40,981 nt of DNA from CAZQHK01 sp964593455 (GTDB taxonomy: Bacteria > Muiribacteriota > CAYSPT01). This document shows positions 26,233 through 33,687 of this stretch, piece by piece. Both the position numbers and the translations under genes were made by a program. The notes under the pieces are model-generated. The model saw nothing but the letters and a program-made list of their open reading frames with translations. It did no database searches and was not told where the DNA came from. The stretch spans positions 1 to 40,981 of the forward strand of contig CAZQHK010000038.1 in the NCBI GenBank assembly GCA_964593455.1, in the 5' to 3' direction. Numbering within the stretch: the first letter of the stretch is position 1; every line of letters begins with the position of its first letter.

Positions 26233-26330
26233 AAAACACGTGTTTTAACAAGACATTCCTTGTTATATGTCATTTATTTAACATGTTATATCTTGTTATT
26301 TATTATTTATTTAACAAGATATTCCTTGTC
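26233..26330 (+). promoter_or_regulatory. Three phased dyad operators (plus a palindrome) upstream of A/B genes
   Basis: Three 18-bp dyads share the form AACAAG-6 bp-CTTGTT: 26247-26264 (perfect), 26280-26297 (AACATG left arm) and 26313-26330 (CTTGTC right arm). Their centres are exactly 33 bp apart, near three helical turns. A separate perfect 14-bp palindrome, AAAACACGTGTTTT, lies at 26233-26246 directly beside the first. The third dyad overlaps the predicted -35 box, the typical place for autorepression by the HTH protein encoded next. Confidence 0.7.
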
Positions 26331-26355
26331 AAAAACACCTATCCCATGATAATAT
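26326..26355 (+). promoter_or_regulatory. Promoter of the mobile mystery A/B pair
   Basis: TTGTCA at 26326-26331 is followed after 18 bp by TAATAT (26350-26355), preceded by a TG extended -10 contact; an alternative GATAAT (26348-26353) gives 16 bp. It lies 34 bp upstream of the ATG at 26389. The -35 sits in the third dyad. Confidence 0.55.
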
Positions 26356-26388
26356 TTACTAAATCAACCAGTGATATGGAGGGACAAA

Positions 26389-26856
26389 ATGAAATCTAGA
26401 AATGCCAAACTTGTGCGAGAACAATTGGAAAATACATTACGTCAATTCAGGATACTCGTGAATACTTCAATTCCCCAAAAAGGTTGGGTCCGTGCCCTGC
26501 GTGATGCTTTAGGAATGAGTGGACGACAACTTGCCCAACGCCTTGGAGTTCAACAACAGCGAGTCACAGAAATCGAGCAAAATGAAGTCCATGGTGCAAT
26601 AACTATTAAAACTTTGAGGCGAGTTGCAAAAGCCCTGGATTGTGTCTTTGTTTATGGATTTGTTCCCAGGACGAATCTAGAGGATACTGTTAAAAGACAA
26701 GCTGAATTCTTAGTACGGAAACGGATGAATCGTGTATCCCATACAATGCTTCTCGAGAACCAGCAGTTGTCACATGAAGAAGAGGAGCGAATTATACATG
26801 AGAAAGTTGAGGACCTTATTAATTCAATGCCTAGATCACTTTGGGATAAAATATGA
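26389..26856 (+). CDS. Mobile mystery protein A (Xre-type HTH)
   Basis: This 155-residue protein has a helix-turn-helix in residues about 33-85 (LGMSGRQLAQRLGVQQQRVTEIEQNE), closely resembling the family called mobile mystery protein A. It is expected to bind DNA, restrain its partner and repress its own promoter. The ATG at 26389 has SD GGAGGG 5 nt upstream; an in-frame GTG at 26371 has no SD and lies before it. Base composition is much richer in A+T than in the flanking genes. It overlaps the Fic gene by ATGA. It acts like an antitoxin by position, but toxin neutralisation has not been shown here. Confidence 0.85.
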   Translation: MKSRNAKLVREQLENTLRQFRILVNTSIPQKGWVRALRDALGMSGRQLAQRLGVQQQRVTEIEQNEVHGAITIKTLRRVAKALDCVFVYGFVPRTNLEDTVKRQAEFLVRKRMNRVSHTMLLENQQLSHEEEERIIHEKVEDLINSMPRSLWDKI

Positions 26857-27440
26857 TTAAGCTTGACTATCCCAATGGTGCCACACCTCTTGATCATGAC
26901 GAAATGGAGGGACTTCTTTTAACTCATATAACTAATCGTGAGGAATTGAATCGTTGGGAGCATGACAACATCAGAGAGGCACTCGAATGGCTTGATAAGG
27001 AAAAGCCAACTAATATTCTAAATGTCACTTTTATCCTTCACTTACATAAAAAAATGTTTGGAAATGTTTGGAGTTGGGCAGGCAATTTCCGAAAATCAGG
27101 CAAGAACATTGGTGTTAGCTGGACTATAATTGCAGGTGAACTTCAAAAGATATGTAATGAAACTGAAATATGGATTAAGGAAAAAACATTACCACCGGAT
27201 GAGATTGCCATTCTTTTTCATCATCGTCTTACCAAGATACATCCCTTTCCTAATGGTAACGGAAGACATGCTAGAGAAATGACTAATCTTCTTTTGGAAA
27301 ACTTGCTTGGTCAACCGCTATTTACTTGGGGCAGCGCTAACCTTGTACAAGCCGGAGAATGCAGAGATAGGTATATTCGAGCACTTCAAGCAGCAGACGG
27401 ATATGATTTTGATCCATTATTCAAGTTTGTAAGAACATAA
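26853..27440 (+). CDS. Mobile mystery protein B (Fic-domain protein)
   Basis: This 195-residue Fic-fold protein carries HPFPNGNGR at 130-138, with catalytic His130 in an IHPF context and a following HARE. Fic enzymes usually transfer AMP from ATP to hydroxyl groups. The usual acidic residue before GNGR is Asn134 here, which appears typical of this subfamily but could alter metal use. It belongs with the upstream HTH gene (4-nt overlap) as a toxin-antitoxin-like mobile pair. Low G+C and its isolated plus-strand position between two minus-strand lipid operons support recent acquisition. No flanking target duplications or integrase are visible. Confidence 0.85.
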   Translation: MIKLDYPNGATPLDHDEMEGLLLTHITNREELNRWEHDNIREALEWLDKEKPTNILNVTFILHLHKKMFGNVWSWAGNFRKSGKNIGVSWTIIAGELQKICNETEIWIKEKTLPPDEIAILFHHRLTKIHPFPNGNGRHAREMTNLLLENLLGQPLFTWGSANLVQAGECRDRYIRALQAADGYDFDPLFKFVRT

Positions 27441-27461
27441 ATTGAAATGACAATTTGATTA

Positions 27462-28457
27462 TTACCCGTTGTTGTTCAGGGATTCGAGGAGGATCTTTAA
27501 CCCGTCGGCTACCGATATCTCCGGTTCGTAGCTCAGATCTTTCCTGGCGGCCTCGATAGCGTAGCAATGATCGGTAGCCAGCTGTGAAGCCAGGAAACGG
27601 CTCATGACCGGTTCCCCCTTTAACCGCAGAAGCGAGTAGAGCGTTTCGAGTCCCAATCCAACCAGATAAGCCAACCTGAACGGTATCGTTCTGGTAACCG
27701 GCTGCATCCCGACTCCCAACAGGATATTGTTTATGAACTCCCAGACCTTGACCGGTTCACCGTTGGTGATGAAATAAGCCCGGCCACACACCGGGGATCC
27801 GTCTACGAGCTTTTCGGAAGCTAACTGGTGCGCCTGGGCGACATTTTCCACATAGGTCACGTCGGCCATATTGCCGCCGTCGCCGATGATTCTCAGCCGG
27901 CCTTTGCGGGCCCGGTCAAGCAGGCGGGGAATGAGGTTAGTGTCCTCCGGCCCCCAGATGAGATGCGGCCTCAGCGATACGGTCAGGAGCGTTCCCGGTT
28001 TATTGGCGTGCAGGACCTCCCGCTCGGCCAGGGCTTTGGTCTCCGGATAATGGGCCAGATACCGATGGGGATACGGAGCCGTCTCATCGACCATCTCCTG
28101 GTCGTGACCGCCGTAGACGACACTGGGTGAGGAGGTATAGATGAGTTTTTTGATGCTGTTGGCCAGGCAGGCTTCGATGACGTTCCTGGTCCCCTCCACG
28201 TTGATTCGGTAAAACGGTTCCCTGGTGACCGATATCCCCGTCAGGGAAGCTGTGTGATGCACTTCGTCGAAGCCTTTGAAAGAATGGATAAGCCCGTCAC
28301 GGTCACAGATATCCTGCTTAATGGCAGCAAACCCTTCCCGCTCCATGAACGGGTACGAGTTTCTTCCCAGGATGGTGACATCGTGTCCGGCGCGCCGCAT
28401 CCTCCTGGCCACGAACCGGCCCAGGAACCCGCCGCCACCGGGAACCAGTATTTTCAT
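27462..28457 (-). CDS. oleD: OleD, 2-alkyl-3-ketoacid reductase
   Basis: This 331-residue extended SDR, resembling 3-beta-hydroxysteroid dehydrogenases, should reduce the 2-alkyl-3-ketoacid made by OleA to the 2-alkyl-3-hydroxyacid with NADPH. Motifs are VPGGGGFLG (5-13), YTSSPSVVYGG (107-117, with catalytic Ser) and the Tyr137-x3-Lys141 pair in HYPETK. The ATG overlaps the oleC stop (ATGA). It is the last gene of oleABCD and converges with the Fic gene 21 bp away. Assignment to OleD rests mainly on the complete gene order. Confidence 0.9.
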   Translation of the reverse strand: MKILVPGGGGFLGRFVARRMRRAGHDVTILGRNSYPFMEREGFAAIKQDICDRDGLIHSFKGFDEVHHTASLTGISVTREPFYRINVEGTRNVIEACLANSIKKLIYTSSPSVVYGGHDQEMVDETAPYPHRYLAHYPETKALAEREVLHANKPGTLLTVSLRPHLIWGPEDTNLIPRLLDRARKGRLRIIGDGGNMADVTYVENVAQAHQLASEKLVDGSPVCGRAYFITNGEPVKVWEFINNILLGVGMQPVTRTIPFRLAYLVGLGLETLYSLLRLKGEPVMSRFLASQLATDHCYAIEAARKDLSYEPEISVADGLKILLESLNNNG

Positions 28458-30142
28458 ACGAGTATCCGTTTTTCGGCCCAGATCGCCAGTTTTTGCCGGA
28501 AGATCTTGGCGTTATGCCTGATATCAACCGGGAAAGAGCGGTGAAACAAGACATACCTGAAGTCACTGGTGTGCGGATAAGCCGACGCCAGGTGAAGAAG
28601 CTCCCGGGAGAGATTATTTTTAGCGTCTTCCGCTTCGGGGAAACGTTCGGGATGCGGTTCAATGACGATTACCGGTACCTGTTTGCCCCACTTTCCCACA
28701 CCGACCAGAGCGGACCTGAACACCGCCGGATGGCGGTTGAAGATGGCTTCACAGGGAACGGTGTAAAGCGGTCCCGAAGCAGTCATCACACGGTGACCTT
28801 TGCGGCCGCAGAACCAGAGTCGGCCACCGCTATCCAGGTACCCAACGTCACCCATCCGGTGCCAGGTCTCTTCTCCCTGCCGTATCTTTGCCTCAGCCGT
28901 CGCTTTCTCACGATTGTCGTAAGCCCTGGTCACCATGGGGCCTTTGACCACGATCTCTCCCACCTTGTTCGGGCCGAGTTCCAGGCTGTTGAGCCACTCG
29001 GATACCGGTTCATCAGTGATGGCCATGATCTTGAGTGTCACACCGGGGACCGCCCGCCCGACACAGGTACCAAAGCCTTCTCGACTCAGAGGATAAGTTT
29101 GATTGACGATCTCTTCTCCGCTGATAGAGGTAACCGGCAGCGACTCCGTGGCACCAAACGGCGTGTAGATATCGCCGTTGGGAAGCACTCCTTTAAAATC
29201 CCTGATGAGGTCGCCGGGAACCGGTGCTCCTGACATCAGAATACGTTTGACGGACGGCAGCCGGATACCGTTCTGGCGGCAGTATGGGACAACCTGTTTC
29301 CAGATGGCCGGCGAACCAAAACTGTTGGTTACCCCGTGATCCTGTATGGCTTCGACGATATTAAGCGGATTCACCTGGGCCGGCCGGGTGGGGTCCATGT
29401 CGGGAACGACACACGTCATGCCGAGAGCCACATCAAACAGGGCAAAAACGGGCAACCCGGCCAGATCGACTTCACCCGGCTGAAACTGGTAGGTTTCACG
29501 TAAAAGCGTGACCTGGGCGCCAAACATCCCGTGCTCATAGATAACTCCTTTGGCCGGCCCAGTGCTTCCGGTGGTAAACAAGATAGCAGCGGTTGAAGAC
29601 CGGGTGGTGTCGGCGATGGTAAACGGTTTAGTGATGGGAGGCGACAGCTTCTCCAGGTCACGGGCCAAAAACGGTGCTTTTCCTCCTACCACCAGGTTGA
29701 TCCGGGATGAGCGAAACGGTCGCCTGAAAAACTGTCTCACCAGGTGTACCAGTGGTATTCCAACCACCGCTTCCGGGGAGACATCCCCGATACATTCCAG
29801 GAGTCGTTTTCGTCCCATGCCCGGATCGATCAAGATGGGTACCGCACCTGTCTTGAACAGGGCGAAGGTGAGCGCGATGAACTCCAGTGACGGCTTAACC
29901 ATCAGGAGCACCCGGGTGCCTTTACAGATACCCGCCCGGGTCATCCCGAAAGCATACCGGTCGCACTCGGCATCGAGCTGTTTAAATGTAAAATGGGTGT
30001 AACTGCGCCGCCCATGCCGGTCGCGGTCCCCGGGAAATATCACCGCTTTCTGAAACGGATTGCTGGCCGCCATCCGAGGCAGAAACTCGGCAATATTAAA
30101 ATTTTTGTTACCGCCATCCACGCTATGGCTTTCAATCTCCAA
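28454..30142 (-). CDS. oleC: OleC, beta-lactone synthetase (AMP-forming ligase fold)
   Basis: This 562-residue ANL-superfamily enzyme in the olefin pathway uses ATP to turn the 2-alkyl-3-hydroxyacid into a beta-lactone. The ATP-binding loop FTTGSTGPAKGV lies at 189-200, TPFGATESLP follows, and the later WHRMGDVGYLDSGGRLWFCGRKGHR contains the conserved Asp and hinge. The N-terminal NIAEFLPRMA resembles other OleC proteins. The TTG start at 30142 lies just after the third copy of the 28-bp element, with AAGGTAG as SD. A 121-bp gap separates it from oleB, unlike the overlapping oleA/B and oleC/D pairs, so oleCD may have its own control. Confidence 0.91.
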   Translation of the reverse strand: MEIESHSVDGGNKNFNIAEFLPRMAASNPFQKAVIFPGDRDRHGRRSYTHFTFKQLDAECDRYAFGMTRAGICKGTRVLLMVKPSLEFIALTFALFKTGAVPILIDPGMGRKRLLECIGDVSPEAVVGIPLVHLVRQFFRRPFRSSRINLVVGGKAPFLARDLEKLSPPITKPFTIADTTRSSTAAILFTTGSTGPAKGVIYEHGMFGAQVTLLRETYQFQPGEVDLAGLPVFALFDVALGMTCVVPDMDPTRPAQVNPLNIVEAIQDHGVTNSFGSPAIWKQVVPYCRQNGIRLPSVKRILMSGAPVPGDLIRDFKGVLPNGDIYTPFGATESLPVTSISGEEIVNQTYPLSREGFGTCVGRAVPGVTLKIMAITDEPVSEWLNSLELGPNKVGEIVVKGPMVTRAYDNREKATAEAKIRQGEETWHRMGDVGYLDSGGRLWFCGRKGHRVMTASGPLYTVPCEAIFNRHPAVFRSALVGVGKWGKQVPVIVIEPHPERFPEAEDAKNNLSRELLHLASAYPHTSDFRYVLFHRSFPVDIRHNAKIFRQKLAIWAEKRILV

Positions 30143-30151
30143 AATCTTCTA

Positions 30152-30179
30152 CCTTACTTTCTACGCTTCCTGCTTGAGG
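30152..30179 (-). repeat. Conserved 28-bp element, copy 3 (upstream of oleC)
   Basis: On the minus strand it starts CCTCAAGCAGGAAG and ends GAAAGTAAGG. It matches copy 1 at 26 of 28 positions. Adding the following 24 bases to 30128, which include the TTG start, gives 44 of 52 identical to the glucosidase leader. It sits in the only sizable gap of the ole cluster. Confidence 0.7.
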
Positions 30180-30263
30180 GCGGGACCACCCGGCTATCGC
30201 TACTCTTCAATGTTAGCACTCATGTCTGGCAAAAAGAACTGGCCTCCGCCCGGGTAAAAAATC

Positions 30264-31157
30264 TCAATCATCTTCTCGCTCATCAAAAAACGATTCTATA
30301 ATCTCGCTCGTTTGTTCCGGTTCATCTTCCAACAGATAATGTCCGGCCCGGTCCAGTACCGCTACTTTCGCTTCCGGAAAAAACTCCTGCCAACGATCCA
30401 GGAATCGAGTGCAAAAAACAAAATCCTGCTTCCCCCACAAGAGCTGGACCGGTTTCTCATTCAGAAGCGGGAGTTTCCGCTCGATCTCAGTCAATACCCG
30501 GTAACTCGGATGAAAAGGATGCATAGGTATATCACGGACGAACCGGTAGACCGCTACCCGGTTCCTGAAACTGTCATAGGGGAAAAGTAATCCTCGACGC
30601 GTTTCACCTTTCAATCCTCCCCGCTGCGTGGTGGCCATATACCGGGCTCCCTGCACGAAAAGGTTGAACTGCCGGATGAGTATTTCGCCGAAAACCGGTA
30701 GTTTGCATACTGCCAGCCGCCACGGAAGATGGCGGGAACGGAAAGCGGCGGTGTTCATCACCACCATGCCGGCAATCCGGTCCGGGTTTCTCACGGCCAG
30801 CCCCATACCGATGGCTCCGCCCCAATCGTGCACCACCAGGTGGCACCGTTCGATACCCAGTGAATCCAGCAGAAACTCGGCATTGTCTATATGGGTTTTG
30901 AGATTGTACGGGTAGCGCTGCGGTTTATCGGAAAGGCCGCAGCCGATATGATCGGGAACGATACAGCGGTAGCGCGGCGCCAGCGTTTTTACCAGGTTGC
31001 GGTAAAAGAACGACCAGGTCGGGTTGCCGTGAAACATCACCACGGGAAATCCGGTACCTTCATCAAGGTAATGCATGGAGAATCCCCGTATACCAAGCCA
31101 CCGGGAGGTAAAAAGATACTCGGAAGAGGTAAATCCCGGTTGTTCCTCGATCACCAC
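30264..31157 (-). CDS. oleB: OleB, beta-lactone decarboxylase (alpha/beta hydrolase)
   Basis: This 297-residue alpha/beta hydrolase of the haloalkane-dehalogenase type should decarboxylate the beta-lactone made by OleC to the final cis-olefin. Features are FHGNPTWSFFYR (oxyanion loop, 42-53), nucleophile Asp111 in VVHDWGGAIG and catalytic His273 in RAGHYLLED. The GTG at 31157 overlaps the end of oleA by 7 bases. OleB is known to assemble with OleC and OleD in other bacteria; the tight cluster agrees. Confidence 0.91.
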   Translation of the reverse strand: MVIEEQPGFTSSEYLFTSRWLGIRGFSMHYLDEGTGFPVVMFHGNPTWSFFYRNLVKTLAPRYRCIVPDHIGCGLSDKPQRYPYNLKTHIDNAEFLLDSLGIERCHLVVHDWGGAIGMGLAVRNPDRIAGMVVMNTAAFRSRHLPWRLAVCKLPVFGEILIRQFNLFVQGARYMATTQRGGLKGETRRGLLFPYDSFRNRVAVYRFVRDIPMHPFHPSYRVLTEIERKLPLLNEKPVQLLWGKQDFVFCTRFLDRWQEFFPEAKVAVLDRAGHYLLEDEPEQTSEIIESFFDEREDD

Positions 31158-32206
31158 CGCACCCCCAGCATCATGCAGTTGATACCGCTGCCGATTCCCA
31201 ACAGGGCGATAAGATCATCTTTACTCATGAGCTCCCGATCTATTCCGAGGGACAGTGTCGCCGGCAGCGAAACCGATCCCATGTTGCCCAGGAAAGGAAA
31301 CGTGGAGAAATCTTTCTGGGAATTGATCTCCAGGCTCTCCAGCAGAAGCTTTCGATGGGCCCTGCCTACCTGGTGGCAGAAGACCCGGTTCACCTCGTCA
31401 TTTTCAAAATCCAGGATACCTTTGGTCAGGTCCCACGTTTTGCGGGCCAGATTGCATCCGGCCACCAACAACGCTTCCGAATCGGTGTCCATGAGTAGCT
31501 GCGATGTGTCACCTGTACCGGGTTCCGATCCGGCTGCTCCACCACGGCACAGGTAATTGAAGGTCGAAGAGACCAGGTAGCCGCCGCCCAAAAACCGATG
31601 TTTGTGCCGGGAGATGGATTCGTGGACCAGTACTGCTGCCGCGGCGCCGCACCCGATGGTCAGCGAAGCGAAAGAGCCCTTTATTTTCTTACGGGTGAGA
31701 GACCAGTCCCGGCGCAATTCCTTGATGGTGGAATCGACCAGCGGGCGGCCGTTTTCAGCTGCCACCACCAACCCTGCCCGGATGATACCCTGGTCGATCA
31801 TACTGGCGATCAACACCATGCCATTTAGAAAACCCAAACAGGCATTGGACACATCGAAGATCATCGTCTGCTCGAAGAGTTCCATTTTTTCGTGAACGAA
31901 GGAGGCGGTGGCCGGTTCCATGTATTCTCGATAGACGGAACCGTTGATCAGAACACCGACATCTTTCCGGGCGATCCCCGCTTTGGCCAGGGCCATCAGG
32001 CCCACCTCGGCTGCCTTGTCGCTCATACAAGCATGTTCTTCCCAGAGCCGGCGTTCTCGAATACCGGAAAAAAACTCCAGGCGCCCGAACGGCAGATTCA
32101 GACGTTTGTAGACCGGAGCCAGCCGTTCCTCGATCTCGGCTGATGTGACCGTCTCTTCCGGCTGAAGATGAGCCACCGATTCCAAGCAAACGTTTTTAAA
32201 TAGCAT
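31151..32206 (-). CDS. oleA: OleA, acyl-CoA head-to-head condensing thiolase
   Basis: This 351-residue thiolase-fold enzyme (3-oxoacyl-ACP synthase III-like) should join two long-chain acyl-CoAs to a 2-alkyl-3-ketoacid. The catalytic set is complete: Cys123 in DVSNACLGF, His278 in CHQVGRAH, Asn308 in GNMGS, and Glu97 at the position equivalent (20 residues before Xanthomonas numbering, like the Cys) to the glutamate that reaches across the dimer. I chose ATG 32206 (MLFKNV, typical OleA start); a GTG at 32275 would add an unconserved tail. It is the first gene of oleABCD. Confidence 0.91.
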   Translation of the reverse strand: MLFKNVCLESVAHLQPEETVTSAEIEERLAPVYKRLNLPFGRLEFFSGIRERRLWEEHACMSDKAAEVGLMALAKAGIARKDVGVLINGSVYREYMEPATASFVHEKMELFEQTMIFDVSNACLGFLNGMVLIASMIDQGIIRAGLVVAAENGRPLVDSTIKELRRDWSLTRKKIKGSFASLTIGCGAAAAVLVHESISRHKHRFLGGGYLVSSTFNYLCRGGAAGSEPGTGDTSQLLMDTDSEALLVAGCNLARKTWDLTKGILDFENDEVNRVFCHQVGRAHRKLLLESLEINSQKDFSTFPFLGNMGSVSLPATLSLGIDRELMSKDDLIALLGIGSGINCMMLGVRW

Positions 32207-32291
32207 GAGACAGAAAAACCTCACAAGCCAAAAAAAAATTTCTGTCAAACATTGCCTCGCACCACGTTGAAACACTGTTGACAGCTTATCT

Positions 32292-32321
32292 ATATTAAAC
32301 TAAAGCCGCAGATCTATTCAA
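32292..32321 (-). promoter_or_regulatory. Possible oleA promoter
   Basis: On the minus strand TTGAAT (32316-32321) and TAATAT (32292-32297) are separated by 18 bp, each with four of six consensus bases. The -10 lies 86-91 nt upstream of the oleA ATG. The 191-bp gap after mrfB also holds a short GCCG/CGGC dyad (about 32333-32352) but no T-tract. Confidence 0.4.
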
Positions 32322-32397
32322 ACAAAATGTGCAATGCCGGCCCGACGGCGTTGGTTTAGACGAGTAGTCCCATGCGAAGAATGTTACGATCAGCGGC

Positions 32398-33687
32398 TCA
32401 GTACCAGCGTTTTCCGGCCATCCGGCATTTCAGGCGGTGGACCCGGCGCTGCAGTTCTTCTTTTAAATCTCCGATAGCGTGGAAATCCCGGTTCAGGAGC
32501 TCTTCCACCAGTTCGAGCGCACCGCTAAAATCATTCTGATGGTGTTCCATATGTTTGCACAGCTCCAGGGTTCCCCTGATATCACTTTTCTCATGGAGTT
32601 CACGCCAGATAACTTCCGCTTCTTCCAGACGTCCCAAACGTTTCAGGTTAAGAGACAGAGTGAACTGGGCTTCCCGCCGCTCATCGCCGGCCAGGTCCGA
32701 TTCCAGGGCTTTTGCGGTATATTCCAGGCTTTCTCCCCGCCGTCCGCTACGGTCCAGGTAACGGCCCAGGTTCCAATAGATCTGGCTTTCAGCGTTCTCC
32801 CAGCCGGGAGATCCGGAGAAAGAAGCGCACTTGATAGCCAGCGCACTCATGGCCAGCACATCGGAATAGTTGTGGTTGATAACCCGGCGCATGGGTTCGG
32901 TAACTCCCCGCCGGATAAACCCGAAGTACGCTTCGGGCACCAGTTCTCCCGGGATATCTTCTTCCTGATCCCGGGGGCAGCCCAGCAGACCTGCTTCCAG
33001 GGCTTGCAGCCTGAAGGAGGTAAGACAGTTGCGGTAGAGCCGCCGTGATACGTGAAGCAGGTCCAGGTGAGGAAAGGCTTTGAGTTTGAGCCGTTTCCGG
33101 TTCATGATATACCTGGTCTCCAGCACATCCAGGTCGAAAGCTTTTCCGTTGAAAGTCACCAGAGCGCCGGCCTTCTCCAGTCGTTCGGCCAGGGCTTCAA
33201 GTAGAGCCGGTTCTTCTGCCGGCTCGCGGGCCAGTATCTGCTCGACAATCAACCCGTTTGGTCCAAGATACGCCACGCCGACCAGGAAAACGCAGTTCCC
33301 CGCGCCCAAGGCCAGGGATGTCGTTTCGATATCGACGAAGAGGAGATCACCGGGTTTTGTCACGCCAAACTGTTCGTCACCGCTCAACATCGACAAGGGC
33401 GCCATAGCAAGATTTCTGACCCCTTTGAGCGGCACATTGCCGAACCGGGCCGTCGTGTCGTCAACCACCCGGGTACGCACCATCACGCCGCCGCGCGATG
33501 TCTCCACTTCCTGAAAATCTACTCCCAATAGAAAGTTTTGTTTACGCTCGTCCAGGCTGCCGGAAGAAGCATCCGACTGTTTTAATTCCCGGGTTTCAGG
33601 GTCTTTCCCAGGAGTTTGCTCCCGGAAACGTTTCTCCACATCGCCAACCAGGCGCCGGAGTATCCGTATCCGTTCGGAGGTATTCAC
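32398..33687 (-). CDS. mrfB: MrfB-like DEDD exonuclease (YprB family)
   Basis: This 429-residue protein has an RNase H-fold 3'-5' exonuclease domain at residues about 110-290. Acidic motifs are FVDIETTSL (Asp119, Glu121), FNGKAFDLDVLETR (Asp185), HLDLLHVSRRLYR (Asp209) and HNYSDVLAM. A helical TPR-like tail follows. In Bacillus subtilis MrfB (YprB) works with helicase MrfA in excision repair of mitomycin C damage. The GTG start overlaps the mrfA stop (GTGA), matching that pairing. Confidence 0.88.
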   Translation of the reverse strand: MNTSERIRILRRLVGDVEKRFREQTPGKDPETRELKQSDASSGSLDERKQNFLLGVDFQEVETSRGGVMVRTRVVDDTTARFGNVPLKGVRNLAMAPLSMLSGDEQFGVTKPGDLLFVDIETTSLALGAGNCVFLVGVAYLGPNGLIVEQILAREPAEEPALLEALAERLEKAGALVTFNGKAFDLDVLETRYIMNRKRLKLKAFPHLDLLHVSRRLYRNCLTSFRLQALEAGLLGCPRDQEEDIPGELVPEAYFGFIRRGVTEPMRRVINHNYSDVLAMSALAIKCASFSGSPGWENAESQIYWNLGRYLDRSGRRGESLEYTAKALESDLAGDERREAQFTLSLNLKRLGRLEEAEVIWRELHEKSDIRGTLELCKHMEHHQNDFSGALELVEELLNRDFHAIGDLKEELQRRVHRLKCRMAGKRWY

